Shown: in pieces, positions 43,502 to 52,032 of the stretch | Numbering within the stretch: position 1 is the first letter of the stretch | Layout of the letters: each line of letters starts with the position of its first letter | From: Planotetraspora mira | GTDB lineage: Bacteria > Actinomycetota > Actinomycetes > Streptosporangiales > Streptosporangiaceae | Assembly: GCF_016863275.1 (NCBI RefSeq) | Contig: NZ_BOOO01000002.1 | Location: forward strand, 1 to 64,000 | Length of the DNA: 64,000 nt | Direction: 5' to 3' | The notes under the pieces: generated by a model | Databases searched by the model: none | Told to the model about the DNA's origin: nothing | What the model saw: the letters and a program-made list of their open reading frames with translations, nothing else | Program-made: the position numbers and the translations under genes

Positions 43502-44575
43502 TCAGGCTTGGAGTTCTTGGGTTAGGGCGGTGACGAAGGCGTCGACGTCGGCTTCTGTGGTGTCGAAGGCGCACATCCAGCGGACCTCGACCTCGCCGCC
43601 GCCGATCCGGTCGTTCCAGTTGTAGAACCGGAACCGCTTGCGCAGCCGGTCGGCCACGTCTCCCGGCAGGATCGCGAAGACCGCGTTGGCCTCCACTTCG
43701 CGCGCCACCCTGACCCCGGGGATGTCCCGTACGGCTGCCGCCAGCCGCCTGGCCATGCCGTTCGCCTGACGGGCGTTGCGCAGCCACAGGTCGCCGCCGA
43801 GCAGCGCCTCGAACTGCACGGACACGAACCGCATCTTCGAGGCGAGCTGCATGCCGGTCTTTCGCAGGTACGGCAGGCCCTTCGCGGCCGCGGGGTTGAG
43901 GACCACCACGACCTCGCCCAGCATGAGCCCGATCTTGGTGCCGCCGAAGGACAGCACGTCGACGCCCGCGTCCGTGGTCATCGCGCGGAGGGGCACGTCG
44001 AGGGCCGCCGCCGCGTTGGTGATCCGCGAGCCGTCCAGGTGGACGAACATGCCCAGCTCGTGGGCGTGGTCGCAGACGGCCTTGATCTCGGCCGGGGTGT
44101 ACAGCGTGCCGAGCTCTGTGGCGTTGGAGATCGAGACCACCCGGGGCTGGGCACGGTGCACGTCCCCGAAACCCCATGCCTGCTGGTCGATCAGGTCGGG
44201 CGTGAGCTTGCCGTCCGGGGTCGCCACCGGAAGCAGCTTCAGGCTTCCGGTGATCTCCGGGGCGCCGCCCTCGTCGGTGTTGATGTGCGCGGTGTCGGGG
44301 CAGACCACCGCCTCCCACGGGGCGCACATCGAACGCAACGAGAGCACGTTCGCGGCGGTGCCGTTGAACACCGGCAGGGCTTCGGCCTGGTCGCCGAAGT
44401 GCCGCCGGAAGATGCCCTGCAGGGCTCCGGTGTAGGCGTCGTCTCCGTAGCTGACCTGGTGCCCGCCGTTCGCCAGGGCGATGGCCTCGAGCACCTCCGG
44501 GTGCACTCCGGCGTAGTTGTCGCTGGCGAAGGTCTTGATCTCCGGCTCGTGCCGCCGCACGGCATCCGTTGTCAC
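43502..44575 (-). CDS. ltaE: Low-specificity L-threonine aldolase-type lyase
   Basis: A fold-type I PLP enzyme of 357 residues. Lys214 in LSFGGTKIGLM is the PLP lysine and Asp181 in HLDGSRI binds the ring nitrogen. It has YGDDAYTG at about 43-50 and HINTDEGGAPE at 97-107, as in threonine aldolases, which cleave threonine to glycine and acetaldehyde. GTG at 44575 is preceded by GGAGAT. It is the last gene of an operon with SDR and DUF6421 genes, separated by 33 bp. The exact substrate is not certain. Confidence 0.92.
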   Translation of the reverse strand: MTTDAVRRHEPEIKTFASDNYAGVHPEVLEAIALANGGHQVSYGDDAYTGALQGIFRRHFGDQAEALPVFNGTAANVLSLRSMCAPWEAVVCPDTAHINTDEGGAPEITGSLKLLPVATPDGKLTPDLIDQQAWGFGDVHRAQPRVVSISNATELGTLYTPAEIKAVCDHAHELGMFVHLDGSRITNAAAALDVPLRAMTTDAGVDVLSFGGTKIGLMLGEVVVVLNPAAAKGLPYLRKTGMQLASKMRFVSVQFEALLGGDLWLRNARQANGMARRLAAAVRDIPGVRVAREVEANAVFAILPGDVADRLRKRFRFYNWNDRIGGGEVEVRWMCAFDTTEADVDAFVTALTQELQA

Positions 44576-44608
44576 GAAATATCTCCGTCTAATCGTTAAA
44601 GGAAAACT

Positions 44609-45262
44609 TCAGGCGGTGAGGTCGATCCGCTGCCCGTTGACCGCGGCGGGATCCTCGTCCCAGAGCGCGGTGACGGCACGCGCGAGATCGTCCACATCGG
44701 TGAACCCCTTGTACTGCTTGTCGGGGTTCGCCGCCCTCATCCCATCGTGCACCAACGCGGTGATCACCAGGATCGCGGCCGCGGACGACGTGCCCTTCAG
44801 GGCGTCGGCCAGGGACAACGTCCACGCCTCCGCGGCCGCCTTGGCCGCCGCGTAGGCCGCATTCGTCCGGGTGGGCGCCTGGGCCGCCTTCGCGGAGACG
44901 ATGACGAACCGGCCGTTCTCGCTGGCCCGCAGCAGCGGCTCGAACGCCAGCGAGACGTTCTGCAGAGTCCTGACCAGCAGGCCGTGCAGCAGTTCCCAGT
45001 CCTCCAGCGAGGTCTCGGCGAAGGTCTTGGACCCGCGCCACCCGCCGACGAGGTGCACGATCCCGTCGACGCGGCCGTGCTCGGCGCCGACCCGCTCGGC
45101 CAGTTCCCGTACGGCTGTCGCGTCCTGGAGGTCGACGGCCAGGGCCCCGTCGCCTCCCGACCTGCTCACGGCGACGACGGTGTCACCGAGCTCGGTGAAC
45201 CGCCGGACGACGGCCCGCCCCGCCGGGCTGCCCGTGCCCGCGACCAGAATGACCCTGCTCAA
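44609..45262 (-). CDS. SDR family oxidoreductase
   Basis: 217 residues from TTG at 45262 (AAGGTGGGG upstream). The nucleotide-binding glycine motif is VAGTGSPAGRAVVRRF, HLVGGWRGSK lies around residue 70, and the active-site helix reads VSAKAAQAPTRTNAAYAAAKAAAEAW, giving Ser, Tyr and Lys. It is a short-chain dehydrogenase, but the substrate is unknown. Second gene of a three-gene operon between DUF6421 and the threonine aldolase-type gene. Confidence 0.9.
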   Translation of the reverse strand: MSRVILVAGTGSPAGRAVVRRFTELGDTVVAVSRSGGDGALAVDLQDATAVRELAERVGAEHGRVDGIVHLVGGWRGSKTFAETSLEDWELLHGLLVRTLQNVSLAFEPLLRASENGRFVIVSAKAAQAPTRTNAAYAAAKAAAEAWTLSLADALKGTSSAAAILVITALVHDGMRAANPDKQYKGFTDVDDLARAVTALWDEDPAAVNGQRIDLTA

Positions 45263-45293
45263 CGATGCCCCACCTTTCGACCGGGCCAGGGGC

Positions 45294-47381
45294 TCACGCC
45301 CTGATGCCCCGCGTGGACTCGACCACGTCGGTGAGCTTACGGCGCAGCGCCTCGTAGAACATGCTCAGGGGGAACTCATCGGGCAGGACGGCGTTGACCA
45401 TGGCCTTCTGCTCCTCCGGCAGCGCCTGGACGCCCTGGTTCCACACCGAGGCCGGATGCGGCTCGACGTAGGCGGCCACGAGCTGGTGGGCGGCGAGCCA
45501 GTGGGCCAGCTTGGACCTGTCGATGCCGTCCCGGTAGAGCTTCTCGACCTCTCCGCGCAGGTCGGCCACGCCGTCGGCGACACGGGCCCAGTCGACGAAC
45601 AGCCGGTTGTCCGTCCAGCGGACGATGCCGCGCCGGTGCAGGTAGGCGAACAGGAGCTGCCCGCCGAGCCCGTCGTAGTTGCGCACCCGCTCGCCGGTGA
45701 TCGGGAAGCGGAACAGCCGGTCGAACAGGATCGCGAACTGCACGTACCGCGCGTGCGGCACGCCGTCCACCTCGAGCTTCACCGCCTCCCCGAAGGCGGT
45801 CAGGTCGCAGCGCAGCTCTTCGAGCGTGTAGAGCCAGTACGGCATGCGCTGCTTGATCATGAATGGGTCGAACGGCAGGTCGCCGTGGCTGTGGGTGCGG
45901 TCGTGGACCAGGTCCCACAGGACGAAGGTGTCCTGGGCCAGTTCCTGCGACGCGAGCAGGCGGGCAGCGTCCGGCGGCAGGGCCAGCTTGAGCGTGGCGG
46001 CGGCCGCCTCACTGACGGCCCGGAACCTCGCGGCCTCCCGGTCGCAGAAGATGCCGCCCCAGGTGAACCGCGGCGGCGTCTCGCGGACGGCGACGGTCTC
46101 GGGGAACAGCACGGCCGAGTTGGTGTCGTAGCCGGAGGTGAAGTCCTTGAAGGCGATCGGCACGAACATCGGGTTGTCGTAGCCGTTCTGCTCCAGTTCG
46201 GCCAGCCAGGCGGGCCAGACGACGCGGATCCAGACCGCCTCGACGTTCCGGTTCGGGTTCCCGTTCTGCGTGTACATCGGGAAGACGACCAGGTGCTCCA
46301 GCCCGTCCACCCGCTGGGCGTCCGGGTGGAAGGCGTTCAGCGAGTCGAGGAAGTCGGGCACGCCCAGCCCGTCGGCCACCCACTTGCGGAAGTCGGCCAC
46401 GACCGCGTCGAGATAGTCGCGGTCGTGCGGGAAGCGGGGCGCGAGCCGTACGACCTGGTCGCTGATCTCGGCGATCAGCTCCACGGCCCGGTCGCGGTCG
46501 CCGGCGATGGAGCCGTCCTTGGCCTGGAGCGGCCGCAGCGCCTCGACGGCCTCCTTGAGCCCGGCCCAGGCGTCGCCCAGGTCTCCGGCGACCTCCGAGC
46601 CGTCCGCGCCGCCGTCCGGGATCCGGGCGGCCCAGGTGACGAGATTGGTCCAGAGTTGCGCGTGGTCGAAGTCGCTGATCGAGTCGTCGCCGAACAGGTC
46701 CGAGTCGGCGAGCGCCACGACCCGCCCACGCCCATGCCGTACGGCCAGGGCCAGCGGACGGCGGGCGGGGTCGGCGGTCCCCGACGTCTCGAACAGGACG
46801 GTCGCGCCCTTGGGGGCCACGAGCGTGCCGGCCCGGTAGAAGCATGCCTGGCGGACACCGGCGAGCAGGTCCTGCCGCACGCCCGGCGCGTCGGCCGGGC
46901 TCGCACCGCGTACGCCGAGGACCCACGTGGCGACCTTGTTGTGGGATCCGGAGGGGTCCTGGACGGTGGTGTGCTCGATGCCGACGCCGAAGCGGCCGAG
47001 CAGGTCGGCGAGGTTGCTTCCGTACTTGTCCTGCTCACACTCGGCGAGCACGATGAGCCCGCCCCCGGCGGCGACGTAGGCCTCGATGGCGTCGAGTTCG
47101 GCGGCCGTGAAGACGGGGCTGCCCGCGCCGGTCGTCCGCTCCCAGTGATCCCCTGAGGGGTGCGCGATCACGAACACGTCGTGGGGGTCCAGTACGGACG
47201 CGTCCAGCGGGCCCTGGGTGTGCGCGGCGACCGTCTGGCCGAGCCGCCGCAGGATGCCGGCGGCCGTCGAATAGCCGCTGTCGTCGGGATGCGCGGGATT
47301 CATGGCTTCGGCGACCTCCCGCCGGATGCTCCATGCCTCGCTGTGCGCCTCATCGAACAGGACCGACGGGAATGCCCTCAT
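45294..47381 (-). CDS. DUF6421 family protein with a ThuA/GATase-like N-terminus
   Basis: A 695-residue protein from ATG at 47381, placed by AGGAG upstream. Residues 30-250 form a flavodoxin-like domain of the ThuA/type-1 GATase kind (VFVIAHPSG, FTAAELDAIEAYVAAGGGLIVLAECE, LALAVRHGRGRVVALADSDLF). The remainder is the DUF6421 domain, with PLQAKDGSIAGD, LAHWLAAHQLVAAYVEPHP and WDLVHDRTHSHGDLPFDPF. No catalytic role is known to me. First gene of a DUF6421-SDR-aldolase operon; spacing of 31 and 33 bp suggests one message. Confidence 0.82.
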   Translation of the reverse strand: MRAFPSVLFDEAHSEAWSIRREVAEAMNPAHPDDSGYSTAAGILRRLGQTVAAHTQGPLDASVLDPHDVFVIAHPSGDHWERTTGAGSPVFTAAELDAIEAYVAAGGGLIVLAECEQDKYGSNLADLLGRFGVGIEHTTVQDPSGSHNKVATWVLGVRGASPADAPGVRQDLLAGVRQACFYRAGTLVAPKGATVLFETSGTADPARRPLALAVRHGRGRVVALADSDLFGDDSISDFDHAQLWTNLVTWAARIPDGGADGSEVAGDLGDAWAGLKEAVEALRPLQAKDGSIAGDRDRAVELIAEISDQVVRLAPRFPHDRDYLDAVVADFRKWVADGLGVPDFLDSLNAFHPDAQRVDGLEHLVVFPMYTQNGNPNRNVEAVWIRVVWPAWLAELEQNGYDNPMFVPIAFKDFTSGYDTNSAVLFPETVAVRETPPRFTWGGIFCDREAARFRAVSEAAAATLKLALPPDAARLLASQELAQDTFVLWDLVHDRTHSHGDLPFDPFMIKQRMPYWLYTLEELRCDLTAFGEAVKLEVDGVPHARYVQFAILFDRLFRFPITGERVRNYDGLGGQLLFAYLHRRGIVRWTDNRLFVDWARVADGVADLRGEVEKLYRDGIDRSKLAHWLAAHQLVAAYVEPHPASVWNQGVQALPEEQKAMVNAVLPDEFPLSMFYEALRRKLTDVVESTRGIRA

Positions 47382-47410
47382 GTAAGATCTCCTGAACTTT
47401 GCGCCATCTG

Positions 47411-47428
47411 CACAAAAATATACACAAA
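47411..47428 (-). promoter_or_regulatory. AT-rich promoter region with CACAAA direct repeat
   Basis: CACAAA occurs at 47411-47416 and 47423-47428 with AATATA between, so on the minus strand TATATT could be a -10 flanked by repeated TTTGTG. It lies 30-47 bp upstream of the DUF6421 start. No clear -35 was identified. Confidence 0.35.
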
Positions 47429-47550
47429 GACTACGCGTGCACCGATAAGTCACCCGTGAGAGTGAGCCCCGTCACCCCCACGGTGGACGTGCCGCGGCCC
47501 GCCCCTCGCCTACCGTCCTCGGCTGTCAGATCCGACCCGAGGAGACCCCG

Positions 47551-47685
47551 ATGTTGAAACTGTCCGATGCCCGCGCCTTCCGGCGGGCGGCGATCGGCGC
47601 GGCGCTGATCGTCTCGCCGCTCTTCCAGCTCACCGCCACCCTCGTCGACCCCGGCACCTGGGGGGACGACCGCGAGTCCGTCTTG
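47551..47685 (+). pseudogene. N-terminal fragment of a membrane protein gene
   Basis: From ATG at 47551 (GAGGAG upstream) about 45 codons read LSDARAFRRAAIGAALIVSP, then LFQLTATLVDPGTWGDD. This is a start typical of a small family of actinomycete membrane proteins. At about 47685 the frame enters sequence that makes sense only as a minus-strand response regulator, so the gene is truncated. Confidence 0.55.
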
Positions 47686-47883
47686 ATCGCACCGACGAGC
47701 CGCTCAGGCGGCGAGACCTTGAGCAGGAACCCGCTCGTCCCGGCCCGCAGCGCGGCGTAGAGGCTCTCGTCGGCGCCGAACGTGGTCAGCATGATGATCT
47801 TCGGGGGGCCGCGGGGCGTCGAGGAGCCGCAACCCCGCCCGGGCCATCGCCTCGTCGTCCGCGATGACGACGCGGATCACCAT
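47686..47883 (-). pseudogene. Degenerate LuxR-type response regulator remnant
   Basis: The minus strand starts MVIRVVIADDEAMARAGLRL (first strand of a receiver). After an internal loss that removes the phosphoacceptor Asp region, the reading shifts frame to LTTFGADESLYAALRAGTSG and FLLKVSPPERLVGAIK, the last part of a receiver. The DNA-binding HTH is missing. It is clearly non-functional and truncated by the fragment at 47551-47685. Confidence 0.75.
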
Positions 47884-48278
47884 CGAGGCGCCGCATCGGT
47901 CAGCAGGACGCCTCCCGGGAGCAGCTCCCTGGCGATCCGGTTCCGCTCCGCGGCGACGGCCTCGGCAACCTCGGCGGCCCGCCGTTCGCGCTCCAGCTCC
48001 ATGCGCGCGGCCTGTTCGGCCATCCGGCGGACCCGGACCAGGTATCCGTACAGGGCGATCCCGGTCACCTAGGCCAGGCCGAAGGTCACCGTGAGGAAGA
48101 TACCTCGTCGAACGGCAGGAAACGGTGGTCGACGGCTCCGAAGTCGAAGGCCAGGATGCCGGCGAGCGCCCACGCCGCCCCGCGCCTGACCGGCAGGTGG
48201 GCCCCGACCGTGTGGAAGACGATGACCAGCGCGGCGACCTGGCAGGCCTCGTTGCCGTGCCGGTGCCAGCCCAGGCCG
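47884..48278 (-). pseudogene. Degenerate sensor histidine kinase remnant
   Basis: The pieces are a membrane part (QVAALVIVFHTVGAHLPVRR, WALAGILAFDFGAVDHRF), a frame change near 48100 and an in-frame TAG at about 48068-48070 after FLTVTFGLA. A coiled-coil segment follows: RMELERERRAAEVAEAVAAE, then RNRIAREL. The usual His motif after IAREL is lost. The kinase and the following regulator remnant belong to one decayed two-component operon; the 5' end abuts the stop codon of the next gene. Confidence 0.75.
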
Positions 48279-49148
48279 TCAGCCGAGCTGCCCCTCGATG
48301 TCCGTGATGATCTCCTGGATCCTGAGCCCGTGACGGGCGTCGAGCGGATGCCCGCCGCCACGGCGGACGGTCCTGGCGAACTCCCTGGCCACGGCGGGGA
48401 AGACGTCGTCGCCGATCTCGGATCCGAGCAGCGTCGCGCTTCCTTCGGCCCCGTAGACGTCCGCCCGGGCGGGGGGCAGGTCGCCGCCCGCGGCCATGGT
48501 GAGCGAGACCTCGCTCACCGCCCCGCCCGTGTGCTCGAGCAGCAGGCCCACCCAGCCGAGCGGGTCGCCGTGCGCCCTGATGGAGCCGATCGGCCCGAGC
48601 GCGGCGTCCATGAGGTCGATCACGTGCGGCCCGATGTCGAGGACGGCCCCTCGTTCCAGCCGCCACGGCGTGGCGAACGACCCGCCGTGCAGCACTCCCG
48701 AGACGTTGGAGGCGTGGCCGCCGTACGGCCGCAGCGCGCGGGCCCTGTCCAGGAAGGCCGTCGTCGCCGGCGAGTAGCGGAAGGTGAAGACCATCTGGGA
48801 GGCGACCCCGGCCTCGCCGATCGCGTCGGCGAGACGCCTGGCGCCGTCGAGGTCGGCCGCGAGGGGCTTTTCCAGCAGCAGGGCCTTGCCCGCCTTCGCC
48901 GCGAGGACGCCGAGTTCGGCCTGCACCGCCGGCGGCACGCAGAACGCGACCGCCTCACACAGGTCGAACAGGTCCTCCAGCCGCTCGAACGAGGGAACGC
49001 GGTGCCTGCCCGCGAGCTCGTCGGCCGCCTGGGGCCTGCGCGCCCACACACCCGCGAGCCTCGTGTGCGGCCCGGCAGCGAGTGTCGGGGCGTGCACCAT
49101 CTCCGCCCACGGTCCCGCACCGACCAAACCTACTGAAACCGGCTCCAT
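48279..49148 (-). CDS. Gfo/Idh/MocA family oxidoreductase
   Basis: A 289-residue NAD(P)-dependent oxidoreductase of the sugar/inositol dehydrogenase type. The Rossmann loop is VGLVGAGPWAEMVHAPTLAA, the EKP motif is LLLEKPLAADL, and the active-site His is in DIGPHVIDLMDAALG. The start is ATG at 49148. The sugar or other substrate is unknown. It is divergent from a phosphatase gene, and its 3' end borders a decayed two-component system. Confidence 0.9.
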   Translation of the reverse strand: MEPVSVGLVGAGPWAEMVHAPTLAAGPHTRLAGVWARRPQAADELAGRHRVPSFERLEDLFDLCEAVAFCVPPAVQAELGVLAAKAGKALLLEKPLAADLDGARRLADAIGEAGVASQMVFTFRYSPATTAFLDRARALRPYGGHASNVSGVLHGGSFATPWRLERGAVLDIGPHVIDLMDAALGPIGSIRAHGDPLGWVGLLLEHTGGAVSEVSLTMAAGGDLPPARADVYGAEGSATLLGSEIGDDVFPAVAREFARTVRRGGGHPLDARHGLRIQEIITDIEGQLG

Positions 49149-49246
49149 CTCACCCTCCGCGGTGACCCTACTGCAGCGTGCGGGCCCCGGGTCGACGCGG
49201 GACCCGGGCCACCCCGCGAAAGCCTTACCGGCATGATGGTCGTCCT

Positions 49247-49837
49247 ATGGACGTCATTCTGCTGAGGCACGGCGAGACCGAGTGGAGCAGGGCGGGACGG
49301 CACACGGGCCGGACCGACCTGCCGTTGACCGACCGGGGCGAGGAGCAGGCCCGCGCCCTGGCCAGGGTGATCAAGGGCAGGCAGTTCGCGCTGGTCCTCG
49401 TCAGCCCCGCGCAGCGGGCACGCCGTACGGCGGAGCTCGCCGGGGCCGCCTCCTACGACGTGGACCCGGACCTGTGGGAATGGGACTACGGCGGCTACGA
49501 GGGGATCACCACCCCGCAGATCCGCGAGAGCCGTCCCGGCTGGTACCTGTGGCGAGACGGGATCATCCCCGGAGACGCGGACCACCCGGGCGAGGCTGTC
49601 GGCCATGTCGGGGAGCGCGCGGACCGGGTCATCGCCCGCGTCCGGCAGGCTGAGGGCGACGTGCTGATCGTCGCGCACGGACACTTCCTGCGCGTGCTCG
49701 CCGCCCGCTGGCTGGGGCTGCCGGCCGACGAGGGCCGGCATCTGCGGCTCGACACCGGCACGTACTCGGTTCTGGGCTACGAGCACGAGGAGCCCGTCCT
49801 GCTCCACTGGAACGCGCCCGTTCAGGACCCCGCCTGA
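49247..49837 (+). CDS. Histidine phosphatase family protein
   Basis: A 196-residue phosphatase from ATG at 49247. The catalytic motif is ILLRHGETEW, TDLPLTDRGEEQARAL continues the fold, the second His is in LIVAHGHFLRVLAARWL, and PAQRARRTAEL supplies the second Arg. These enzymes cleave phosphomonoesters through phosphohistidine; the precise substrate is not evident. A longer start at 49178 lacks support. Confidence 0.92.
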   Translation: MDVILLRHGETEWSRAGRHTGRTDLPLTDRGEEQARALARVIKGRQFALVLVSPAQRARRTAELAGAASYDVDPDLWEWDYGGYEGITTPQIRESRPGWYLWRDGIIPGDADHPGEAVGHVGERADRVIARVRQAEGDVLIVAHGHFLRVLAARWLGLPADEGRHLRLDTGTYSVLGYEHEEPVLLHWNAPVQDPA

Positions 49838-49886
49838 GACGGGCGCGACGCGGAGTCAGGCCGTCGGACCCTCAGGCCCCCTAGGG

Positions 49887-50159
49887 TCAGACGGCGACGG
49901 GCTGGGGCTGCGGGCCTCGGCCGGTCAGCCACTCCAGGACCCTGTGGTGGCCTCGCCTGGCGTCCTCGAAGTGGCCCCACCGCCAGCACCTAGGCTGGTC
50001 GCGGACTCCGGTGACCCACGTCCGATAGGCCACGCTCCGTGTCTCCCCGTCCTCGGAGCCGGCCGGGGAGGCGACGCCGTACGTGCGGATCACCACGCGG
50101 CCGCCAGGTGCGAACAGCACGTCGTCGGCCACCGGGTAGAGATTCATCTGGTCCAGCAC
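49887..50159 (-). CDS. Small hypothetical protein
   Basis: 90 residues from GTG at 50159, with GAGGGGG upstream. It reads LDQMNLYPVADDVLFAPGGR, VVIRTYGVASPAGSEDGETR and CWRWGHFEDARRGHHRVLEW. No family recognised. It has a basic, Trp-containing C-terminal half and lies near an XRE/DUF397 pair on the same strand, 109 bp away. Confidence 0.5.
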   Translation of the reverse strand: MLDQMNLYPVADDVLFAPGGRVVIRTYGVASPAGSEDGETRSVAYRTWVTGVRDQPRCWRWGHFEDARRGHHRVLEWLTGRGPQPQPVAV

Positions 50160-50268
50160 GGCGGGTCCCCCTCGATACTTCAACTTTCTCAGGGTCCAAA
50201 TCTGCCGCACCGTTGTTACGCCGCCTGCGCGCGACTGTTACGCGCGTGCGCGGCGTGTAAACAAGGGG

Positions 50269-50505
50269 TTAAACCAGCAGGCCGTCGAACTCGCCGTCCT
50301 TGACTCCCAGCACGAGGGCCCGGATCTCATCGCGCGTGTAGATGAGGGCCGGCCCGTCGGGGAAACGCGAGTTGCGGACGGCCACGCCCCCGTCGGGGAG
50401 CTCGGCCAACTCCACGCAGTTGCCGGTCGAGTTGCTGTGGACGCTCTTCCGCCAGGTGACCCCGGTCAGGCTGTTTGCGGGCATCCCGTTATAAGTCTGC
50501 ATCAT
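50269..50505 (-). CDS. DUF397 domain protein
   Basis: 78 residues reading NSLTGVTWRKSVHSNSTGNC, VELAELPDGGVAVRNSRFPD and LIYTRDEIRALVLGVKDGEFD. This is a textbook DUF397 protein, as in BldB-like or AbaA-cluster partners of XRE-DUF5753 regulators. The ATG at 50505 overlaps the stop codon of the regulator by 4 bp (ATGA), so translation is coupled. Some members act as antitoxin-like or regulatory partners; here the target is unknown. Confidence 0.93.
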   Translation of the reverse strand: MMQTYNGMPANSLTGVTWRKSVHSNSTGNCVELAELPDGGVAVRNSRFPDGPALIYTRDEIRALVLGVKDGEFDGLLV

Positions 50506-51368
50506 GTCTCTCTGAGAAATTCGCCGAGAATCTCGGCGGTGCCCCCGGGCGTGGTGCTCTCCACGCACAACTGCTCCATGGCCGTGAGGTAAGGATCGAT
50601 GTCCTCACGCTTGTCCAGGTATAGGGCGCCCCACAACTGTTCGACGTAGACGACGTCGGACAGGTCGGACTCCGGGAAACGAAGGATCGTGAACGCTCCC
50701 CCCTCGGCCGCGTGCATGCCGAACCGGAAGGGCATCACCTGCAGGGTGATGTTGGGCAGCGTGGCGACCTCCAGCAGGTGCTGAAGCTGCTCACGCATGA
50801 TCCCTCCGCCTCCGATGGGACGTTTGAGCGCCGCCTCGTCCACAACGGCCCAGAGCCGAGGACCGTCGGGGCGCGTCAGCCGTTCCTGTCGCTGCATGCG
50901 CAGATGCACGCGCTGTTCGATCTCTCCGTCCGGAGCGTCGGGGTAGCCCAGCTGGATCACCGCCCGCGCGTACGCCGCCGTCTGCAGCAGACCCGGCACG
51001 AACTGCACCTCGTAGGTGCGGATCACGCTGGCCGCCTCTTCGAGACCGACGTAGGTGATGAACCAGTTCGGCAGTACCTCGCCGTACTTGTGCCACCAAC
51101 CCGGCGTGTTCGCCTCGCGGACCATCTCCAGCAGCCCGCGCCGTTCCGCGTCGTCGCTGACGCCGTACAGCGTGAGGAGGTCCTCGACATCACGTGTCTT
51201 GAACCCGACCCGGCCGAGCTCCATCCTGCTGATCTTCGATTCCGAGGCGCGGATGTGGAATCCGGCGACCTCGCGCGTGAGCCCCTGCGCCTCGCGCAAC
51301 CGGCGAAGGCTGGCACCGAGCATGATTCGCCGAACGGTGGATCCTGATCCCGGCGGATCTATCGACAC
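50502..51368 (-). CDS. XRE regulator with DUF5753 domain
   Basis: A 288-residue regulator. The HTH at about 12-70 reads MLGASLRRLREAQGLTREVA, then IRASESKISRMELGRVGFKT. The DUF5753 domain follows with NWFITYVGLEEAASVIRTYE, VQFVPGLLQTAAYARAVI and WAVVDEAALKRPIGG. GTG at 51368 is the start. It pairs with DUF397 downstream and, divergently, with an anti-sigma-like ATPase: the arrangement of WhiJ/AbaA-type developmental loci in Streptomyces (family knowledge). The direct target is unknown. Confidence 0.93.
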   Translation of the reverse strand: MSIDPPGSGSTVRRIMLGASLRRLREAQGLTREVAGFHIRASESKISRMELGRVGFKTRDVEDLLTLYGVSDDAERRGLLEMVREANTPGWWHKYGEVLPNWFITYVGLEEAASVIRTYEVQFVPGLLQTAAYARAVIQLGYPDAPDGEIEQRVHLRMQRQERLTRPDGPRLWAVVDEAALKRPIGGGGIMREQLQHLLEVATLPNITLQVMPFRFGMHAAEGGAFTILRFPESDLSDVVYVEQLWGALYLDKREDIDPYLTAMEQLCVESTTPGGTAEILGEFLRET

Positions 51369-51467
51369 GTGCTATTCCTCCGCTTTGTGGACTGGTTCAC
51401 AGTCTGTCAAAGATCGCCCCCTTCGTCCCGAGATTGTTTCGGGTAACCGTAGCGGGTGCAACAGCCA

Positions 51468-51497
51468 CTTGCACGTGCATTCGCTCTTGCACATGCA
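51468..51497. promoter_or_regulatory. Two tandem TGCAC-palindrome elements between divergent regulator genes
   Basis: CTTGCACGTGCA (51468-51479, containing the perfect palindrome TGCACGTGCA) and CTTGCACATGCA (51486-51497) are spaced 18 bp. They stand in the gap between the XRE-DUF5753 gene and the ATPase gene, overlapping the proposed ATPase start. Probably an operator for one of the adjacent regulators. Confidence 0.55.
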
Positions 51498-52032
51498 CAG
51501 GAGTGTCCACCATCATGATCTCGTGCAGTCCACGAACGTGTCTCGTGGCCGAAATCAGTGGTCGGGCCTCGATTGGTGGCCTCCGATCGGCTGGTGGCCG
51601 GAGCCCGCACGCGATCTCCTCGAACCCGGATCGACCACCACAAGCGCCACCTTCGCCCTTCCCCCGAAGGCGGAGTCGGTCCATTCGGCGCGCAGTTTCG
51701 CCGCGGGGACCCTCTCCGGCTGGAACATGGGCCAGTTGCACGACAGCATGGAACTGGTCGTCTCCGAACTGGCGACGAACGCCCTGCGGCACGGGCTGAT
51801 CCTCAGCGCGGCCCGTGACAGGGAGGTCATCCGGCTGTCGCTGATCCGCAGGGGCGCCCTGGTGACCTGCGCGATCACCGACCCGGGAGCCGAGGCCCCG
51901 GTGATGCGGGACCCGGCCCCCTTCGAACCGGGCGGCCTGGGGTTGCACATCGTCGAATCGCTGAGCGTGCGCTGGGGCTGGTGCCCCCTCGCCCCGCAGG
52001 GCAAGGCGGTCTGGGCCGTCCTGTCCGGCTGA
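51493..52032 (+). CDS. ATP-binding anti-sigma-like protein (HATPase_c)
   Basis: About 179 residues; the start is uncertain (ATG at 51493 or GTG at 51523). The GHKL kinase-like fold of RsbW-type anti-sigma factors is visible: MELVVSELATNALRHGL (N box), IRRGALVTCAITDPGAEAPV (G1) and GGLGLHIVESLSVRWGW (G2). Actinomycetes use such proteins in AbaA/WhiJ-type clusters or to sequester sigma factors. It is divergent from the XRE-DUF5753/DUF397 pair. Confidence 0.83.
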   Translation: MHRSVHHHDLVQSTNVSRGRNQWSGLDWWPPIGWWPEPARDLLEPGSTTTSATFALPPKAESVHSARSFAAGTLSGWNMGQLHDSMELVVSELATNALRHGLILSAARDREVIRLSLIRRGALVTCAITDPGAEAPVMRDPAPFEPGGLGLHIVESLSVRWGWCPLAPQGKAVWAVLSG

